From the NCBI GenBank assembly GCA_964448115.1, contig CAYUVA010000008.1, positions 1-55,946 of the forward strand: a stretch of DNA of 55,946 bases, given 5' to 3'. Positions 51,845 through 55,946 of this stretch are shown one piece after another (position 1 is the first letter of the stretch; each line of letters starts with the position of its first letter). This stretch comes from CAYUVA01 sp964448115 [NCBI: uncultured bacterium] (GTDB lineage Bacteria > CAYUVA01). Both the position numbers and the translations under genes were made by a program. The notes under the pieces were generated by a model. The model was given only the letters and a program-made list of their open reading frames with translations, did no database searches and was not told the origin of the DNA.

Positions 51845-51889
51845 TGGTTGTGGTAAAGATCATCTTATGAGAAATTGGTATCAAGTTTG

Positions 51890-52927
51890 ATGAAAAAGTT
51901 GACCAAGTATGCCGAGATTCTAGTTTTGTGGAGCATATCATGTTGCCTGATGGTCGCCTGTGGCAAGCAGGAGTCAGAGCCTAGTTTAATAACTCTACAA
52001 ACAAAGATAGCCGAAGCGCCCCTGGTATCATCGTTACGCCAGCAGGGCATAGCTGCCAAGGTTAACGGTGATCTTATTTACGAGAGCGAGGTTCGACAGG
52101 TAATGCTGCCGGTGATCATGAACTACAATAAGAGGTACGGCGAATACAAGATGCCCAGACCTCAGTACGAGAAGTACCGAATCGATGCCATCCAGAAGCT
52201 CATCTATCAGCAGTTATGGATCCAGCGAGCAAAGGATATGAATATAAGCATCTCAGATCAACAGGTGGAAAGGGCTTATATGAACCTTAAGAAACAATCC
52301 TCGCTCCAGATGGATTTTGATAAATTTCTTGCTGATAGCAATCTTACAACTCAAGATCTAAAAACCAGGATACGAAAGGAGCTATTGGCAAAGAAAGCCC
52401 AGGCGGCTATCGCAAAAAAGATCCTGCCGCTCGATAGCCCTGTATTGGAGCTTTATTACAAAGATAATATGGATAGGTTCGATTATCCTGTTCGCTACGA
52501 ATTAAGGGAGATTATGATCGAGATCCCATATTACATGTCTCCCGATGAGGTCGAAAATGCCCGAAGCAAGATCTTCGAGGCTTACAATAAGCTAAAAGAA
52601 CAAGGCGGAAGTAATTTCATCGAAATGGTCGAGGAATACTCTACGGCTCCGAGCAAAGCAAAGGATGGTTATCTGGGATATGTGCTTCTCGGTGAGGATG
52701 ATGAAAAGTTCAAGGCTGCTCTTGCGGATATGCATATTGGCGACTTCAGTCCACCATTCCAAACGCCTGCTGGATACCATATAATTAAGCTCGAGGGCAT
52801 CCGAGAGGCAGGCATCGCTCCATTCGAGGAGGTGAAGGAAAAGATCTGGGGGCAGCTTCTGCCAGAGTTCCTCGAGAGGGAGATAAAAAGATATTACCTT
52901 AACTCTGAAATTCAGATCCATGAATGA
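51890..52927 (+). CDS. Parvulin-type peptidyl-prolyl isomerase, lipoprotein (PpiC/SurA-like)
   Basis: The 345-aa protein starts at ATG 51890, preferred over an in-frame TTG five codons upstream because it begins the signal sequence. The lipobox LMVAC puts the lipidated Cys at residue 24. A SurA-like N-terminal region follows (AKVNGDLIYESEVRQVMLPV), then helices, then a PpiC domain at about 205-310 with YELREIMIEIP, MVEEYSTAPSKAKDGYLGYV and FSPPFQTPAGYHIIKLEG. It would assist folding of exported proteins at the cell envelope. Confidence 0.9.
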   Translation: MKKLTKYAEILVLWSISCCLMVACGKQESEPSLITLQTKIAEAPLVSSLRQQGIAAKVNGDLIYESEVRQVMLPVIMNYNKRYGEYKMPRPQYEKYRIDAIQKLIYQQLWIQRAKDMNISISDQQVERAYMNLKKQSSLQMDFDKFLADSNLTTQDLKTRIRKELLAKKAQAAIAKKILPLDSPVLELYYKDNMDRFDYPVRYELREIMIEIPYYMSPDEVENARSKIFEAYNKLKEQGGSNFIEMVEEYSTAPSKAKDGYLGYVLLGEDDEKFKAALADMHIGDFSPPFQTPAGYHIIKLEGIREAGIAPFEEVKEKIWGQLLPEFLEREIKRYYLNSEIQIHE

Positions 52928-53008
52928 TCCTTTTATGGTATTATCACTATTGCAATGAATGCTTTTATCCATATAATAAAGATGATGCAAAAAAAAGGAG
53001 CTAGGGCT

Positions 53009-53662
53009 ATGAACATAAAAAAGACACTATTGCTTACTGTCATGGCAGGGGTATTCCTCGTGGTTAACGCCTTTGCTACGGTTACAATATATAGAAATGA
53101 CAATACTTGGGTGGAGGGGGACGAGGTAAAGATTGAGACCGTTTTTGGGAGAAAATTTTACCTCCTTCGTAAAGGGACGGAGGTAATACGCATAGCTGTA
53201 AGCGATGTGTTCAAGGTCTATGAGAGTGATAAAGAGGAAACGGAGATAAGAGCCAAGTTCCATTTCGAAAGAGGGATCAAGGCAGAGAACAACGGATACC
53301 TCGATGTTGCCATGAAGGAATATAAGAAAGCGCTTGCCCTGAAAGATGATTTTGTCAAGGCGAGGAATAGACTGGTTAATATCAAGGTGAAGATCGGCAG
53401 CGCACTAAAATCACAGGAAGAGGAGAGAAGAAAGATGCTGCGCAGGAATTTCACTCTCGACGAGGTTCAGGTCATTCTCAACCTGCGCGATGACCAGAAG
53501 GAATTTCTACAGTGGGTATCAGAGGCGCATAAGATCGATTATCGAAAGCTCATCTCCCTTGCATTGGACAACTGGATCAAGGACTATAAGGACTATAAGC
53601 TCGCCAGCGAGGAGGAGATGGCGAACCTACCTGAACTCAGACACCCACTGCTCCCTGAATAG
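53009..53662 (+). CDS. Small exported TPR-containing protein
   Basis: The 217-aa protein starts at ATG 53009, with AAGGAG at 52995-53000; a longer frame upstream has no site. The signal peptide is MNIKKTLLLTVMAGVFLVVN followed by AFA. A short beta segment (VTIYRNDNTWVEGDEVKIET) precedes a TPR-like pair (GYLDVAMKEYKKALALKDDF) and charged helices. The domain is not otherwise recognised. It lies 81 bases after the PpiC gene and is probably co-transcribed with it. Confidence 0.75.
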   Translation: MNIKKTLLLTVMAGVFLVVNAFATVTIYRNDNTWVEGDEVKIETVFGRKFYLLRKGTEVIRIAVSDVFKVYESDKEETEIRAKFHFERGIKAENNGYLDVAMKEYKKALALKDDFVKARNRLVNIKVKIGSALKSQEEERRKMLRRNFTLDEVQVILNLRDDQKEFLQWVSEAHKIDYRKLISLALDNWIKDYKDYKLASEEEMANLPELRHPLLPE

Positions 53663-53670
53663 AAAAAAAT

Positions 53671-53732
53671 TGCGTCTTTGCGTGATAAATTCTTTCTTAT
53701 CTGCGTTCTTTGCGTCTTTGCGTCCTTGCGTG
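53671..53732. repeat. Dispersed intergenic repeats, copy 3
   Basis: TGCGTCTTTGCGTG (53671-53684) and TTCTTTGCGTCTTTGCGTCC with a following TTGCGTG (about 53706-53732) repeat the motif seen at 26106 and 48564. Confidence 0.75.
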
Positions 53733-53773
53733 AAGAATCCTTTCCTTAAACCCTCAACCGATTTAATGATCGC

Positions 53774-54532
53774 ATGGTAATGGATGATAGCCCTCAAAGT
53801 TTGATCGTCCAGATCGGCAAAAGAGTCTATGATAAGGGCTTTGTCGCTGCCAATGACGGGAATATTTCACTGCGAGTTAATGATATCATCTATGCAACGC
53901 CGACCGGCGTCTCCAAGGGATTCATGCGCGTTGAGGAGATGGTAGCATTGGATATGGAGGGCAATGTTATCGAGGGATCCACCAAGCCATCATCGGAGAT
54001 CCTTATGCACCTGGCGATCTATGGTTGCAGGGACGATGTCAATGCTGTGGTCCATGCCCATCCACCGGCTGCGACTGGCTTTGCAGTAGCTGGCATCCCG
54101 CTCGACAAGACCATACTTGCCGAGGTTGTGCTTCGCTTCGGTGCGGTGCCGATAGCAGAATATTATATGCCATCATCGAGTGAATTAGCCAATGCGGTTG
54201 CCAAGTATATGAAACACTATGATGCGCTTCTGCTTGCCAATCACGGAGCGGTAACTGTCGGCGCTGATATCTTCGATGCATATTACAAGATGGAGACCCT
54301 GGAACACTATGCCAAGATCAGCCTGATCGCACGATTCTTAGGCGGCGAACAGGAGCTTTCCCGCCGAGAGATCGCAAGGCTTAAGGAGTTGAAGGAAGCA
54401 ATCGGTAAGAAAGTAACGGATGTAAATGAACATTATCAAACAAGCTCCCATGATTCTGACTTATTTAGCCTAAGCGAATCCGAGCAAAATGAGATAATAA
54501 AATCTATTTTAGGATCGCTTATAGATGATTGA
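53774..54532 (+). CDS. Class II aldolase/adducin family protein
   Basis: The 252-aa protein is like L-fuculose- or L-ribulose-phosphate aldolases/epimerases. Visible features are AANDGNISLRVNDIIYATPT (about 26-45), STKPSSEILMHLAIY, the zinc His pair in VVHAHPPAATGFA (about 92-104) and the third His in LLANHGAVTVGAD (about 153-165). Catalysis is a zinc-dependent retro-aldol cleavage of a sugar phosphate or related compound; the substrate is unknown. ATG 53774 or the ATG two codons later could be the start, and neither has a clear ribosome-binding site. A charged tail after residue 215 is longer than usual. Confidence 0.9.
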   Translation: MVMDDSPQSLIVQIGKRVYDKGFVAANDGNISLRVNDIIYATPTGVSKGFMRVEEMVALDMEGNVIEGSTKPSSEILMHLAIYGCRDDVNAVVHAHPPAATGFAVAGIPLDKTILAEVVLRFGAVPIAEYYMPSSSELANAVAKYMKHYDALLLANHGAVTVGADIFDAYYKMETLEHYAKISLIARFLGGEQELSRREIARLKELKEAIGKKVTDVNEHYQTSSHDSDLFSLSESEQNEIIKSILGSLIDD

Positions 54533-54592
54533 TTTTCAAAATTTGGTAATTTGGTTAAGGTATGATATATGGCAACCTGGAGAAGTTTTGAT

Positions 54593-54623
54593 TTGACAGG
54601 CTGAAGTTCGGGCATGATATAAA
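54593..54623 (+). promoter_or_regulatory. Possible promoter of the B12-binding radical SAM gene
   Basis: TTGACA (54593-54598) and TATAAA (54618-54623) are 19 bases apart, longer than ideal. Transcription would begin near 54630, about 110 bases before ATG 54739. Confidence 0.35.
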
Positions 54624-54641
54624 AAGATAGGAGATGAACCT

Positions 54642-54742
54642 ATGAATCTCAAGCAATATTTGGAAATTAAATAATGAACATGATATATACTCAAATAACT
54701 GAAGAGATATCTCGCATTCATAAACTTGTGAGGCAAAGATGA
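54642..54742 (+). other. Two tiny coupled reading frames ahead of the radical SAM gene
   Basis: After AGGAG, a 10-codon frame (MNLKQYLEIK) runs 54642-54674. A 22-codon frame starting MNMIYTQITEEI overlaps its stop and ends at 54742, in turn overlapping the ATG at 54739. The overlaps (TAATG, ATGA) look like translational coupling. They may be leader peptides or remnants of a small gene. Confidence 0.3.
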
Positions 54743-55946
54743 AGATTTTGCTAATCGATCCCCCCTATATTTCATGGAGGTATTTCAAGGGCATCTGCCT
54801 TCCTCCAGTAGGATTGTTAGCTCTTGGTTCCTATATGGTCAATAAGGGGTATGATGTTCGACTTATAGATAGCCATGCAGAAGGGATGAACTGGAACCAC
54901 ATCGAAGCAGCAATTAAAGAGCTCCAACCTGATGTGGTTGGCGTGCCAGCGATCACCAGGGTAATCTACGATGCGATGTACACCGCGCATATAGCCAAGA
55001 AAGTCGCTCCTAAATGCAAAGTCGTACTAGGAGGACATCATCCATCGGTTATACCTGAGGAAACTCTACGACTGTGCCCTGATGTTGATTTTATTGTTCG
55101 TGGTGAGGGCGAATTGACCTTTCACGAGCTGTTGCAGGCTTTGGAAAACGGGGCGACCAAGCAGGAAATGCGCAAGATAAAAGGCTTGGCTTTTTTAGAT
55201 GGCGAAGAATTCGTTCAAACCCCCATTCGTGAATTTATTAAGAACTTGGATGACCTTCCCCCAAACAATTTTGAGCTGCTTAAGATGCGCAACTATACAC
55301 TGCCCTTCATGTCCACTCAAGGGCGTCGTGGCGGTTTCGCAATGACATTCAGTCGTGGATGCACAGGTGGGTGTTCTTACTGTTCTGAAACAGTTTTATG
55401 GAGAAAAACCTGGAGAGGTTACTCGGCAGAACGGATGATCGATGAGGTAGCTTATGTCTATCGAAAATATGACCGAAACGCAATCTGGATGGGGGATCCG
55501 GATTTCTGGTATGATCGGGAAAGGAATATCAAGTTCATTCAGGGTATGAAAGACCATAATATCAAGTCACGCTACTGGATAGAGACCCGGGCTGATACAT
55601 TACTACGAGATAAAGATCTACTTCAGGGATGGGAGGATATCGGTGTTTGCTGGATTATGTTGGGAATGGAATCACCATATCAAGAAGTACTAGATAGCTG
55701 GAATCGTGGGATGCAGATTGATCAGATGCGAGAAGCTTGTCGTCTTGTGAACCAGTATAAGGGATTTATCCTGGAAACCATGTGGTTGCTAGGTGATTAC
55801 CTACACACCCCAGAAACCTTGAAAGATATCAATAAGATGGCAAATGAGGTGGGTTCGATAGTAGGCAATATGTTACTTTTGACTCCTTTTCCTGGCACCC
55901 CCCTATATTCGCAAGCTAAAAAGGAGGGGCTGATTATTTGCTTCGA
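54739..55946 (+). CDS. B12-binding-domain radical SAM protein, C-terminus cut by window edge
   Basis: The frame runs open to the window edge (402 complete codons). The N-terminal cobalamin-binding-like domain has MKILLIDPPY, LPPVGLLALGSYM and VVLGGHHPSVIPEETL (about 93-108). The radical-SAM cluster is in FSRGCTGGCSYCSETVLW (CxxxCxxC, about 207-224). This is the BchE/P-methylase-like superfamily that often makes methyl transfers or ring formations. GAGGCAAAG lies just before the ATG. The specific reaction is unknown. Confidence 0.9.
   Translation, partial: MKILLIDPPYISWRYFKGICLPPVGLLALGSYMVNKGYDVRLIDSHAEGMNWNHIEAAIKELQPDVVGVPAITRVIYDAMYTAHIAKKVAPKCKVVLGGHHPSVIPEETLRLCPDVDFIVRGEGELTFHELLQALENGATKQEMRKIKGLAFLDGEEFVQTPIREFIKNLDDLPPNNFELLKMRNYTLPFMSTQGRRGGFAMTFSRGCTGGCSYCSETVLWRKTWRGYSAERMIDEVAYVYRKYDRNAIWMGDPDFWYDRERNIKFIQGMKDHNIKSRYWIETRADTLLRDKDLLQGWEDIGVCWIMLGMESPYQEVLDSWNRGMQIDQMREACRLVNQYKGFILETMWLLGDYLHTPETLKDINKMANEVGSIVGNMLLLTPFPGTPLYSQAKKEGLIICF

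Noticed and set aside
1-55946. CRISPR arrays, tRNA or rRNA genes, insertion sequences, integrases
   Set aside because: No regular spacer-repeat array, no tRNA T-loop with flanking stem, no transposase or integrase motif was seen on either strand.

Overview
The window comes from an anaerobic bacterium that respires sulfate. The clearest evidence is one co-directional block at 12562-22745: sat, aprB, aprA, two accessory genes, then qmoA, qmoB and qmoC, ending in a strong intrinsic terminator. Both flanks carry further HdrD/DsrK-like iron-sulfur proteins with membrane cytochrome b partners, an aldehyde:ferredoxin oxidoreductase, and a 2-hydroxyacyl-CoA dehydratase/benzoyl-CoA reductase-like set. 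dsrAB is not in the window. I cannot fix the phylum; a Desulfobacterota-like or candidate-phylum sulfate reducer fits. TGA is a normal stop codon, and intergenic spaces carry a dispersed 'TTTGCGTCTTTGCGTG'-type repeat.

Layout. 1-10822: envelope and housekeeping genes (partial caspase-like peptidase, secreted beta-propeller protein, GT-C glycosyltransferase with a membrane-anchored protein and a lipoprotein, Na+/amino-acid symporter, DUF72 protein, polytopic membrane protein). 11008-12489: lysS. 12562-22745: sulfate activation and reduction, with a consensus sigma70-type promoter and a ~287-nt leader that can fold into hairpins ahead of sat. 22765-25930: cytochrome b-like protein, HdrD/DsrK-like Fe-S protein and a stand-alone response-regulator receiver, behind tandem operator-like repeats. 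26168-36359: an unusual exported protein, a 1723-aa secreted protein of PPC-like and propeller-like modules with Thr/Pro linkers, and an operon for an E1-like (ThiF/MoeB/HesA) enzyme, a cysteine-desulfurase-like aminotransferase and a radical SAM protein. 36374-39666: an AT-richer three-gene cassette (HEPN-like protein, KGGVGR-type MinD/ParA-like ATPase, second P-loop NTPase) that looks horizontally acquired and defence-like. 39698-44972: a minus-strand operon with its own promoter and operator (Rrf2 regulator, macro-domain protein, cytochrome b, an HdrD-like protein fused to a receiver domain, a possible 30-aa protein, and a PAS-PAS histidine kinase). 45094-55946: an HdrD remnant, AOR, dehydratase subunits with their ATP-dependent activase, an Mrp/NBP35 Fe-S carrier, a parvulin lipoprotein, a class II aldolase, and a partial B12-binding radical SAM protein.

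How the genes work together. Sat makes APS, AprAB reduces it to sulfite, and QmoABC links AprAB to the menaquinone pool. Two further cytochrome b/HdrD-like modules probably exchange electrons between quinone and a cytoplasmic thiol/disulfide or Fe-S partner. Both are tied to a receiver domain, one as a neighbouring gene and one by fusion, and the fused copy sits with a sensor kinase and an Fe-S-type Rrf2 regulator. This suggests a redox complex joined to two-component signalling. That operon and the HEPN/KGGVGR/P-loop cassette are the two best candidates for undescribed biology here.
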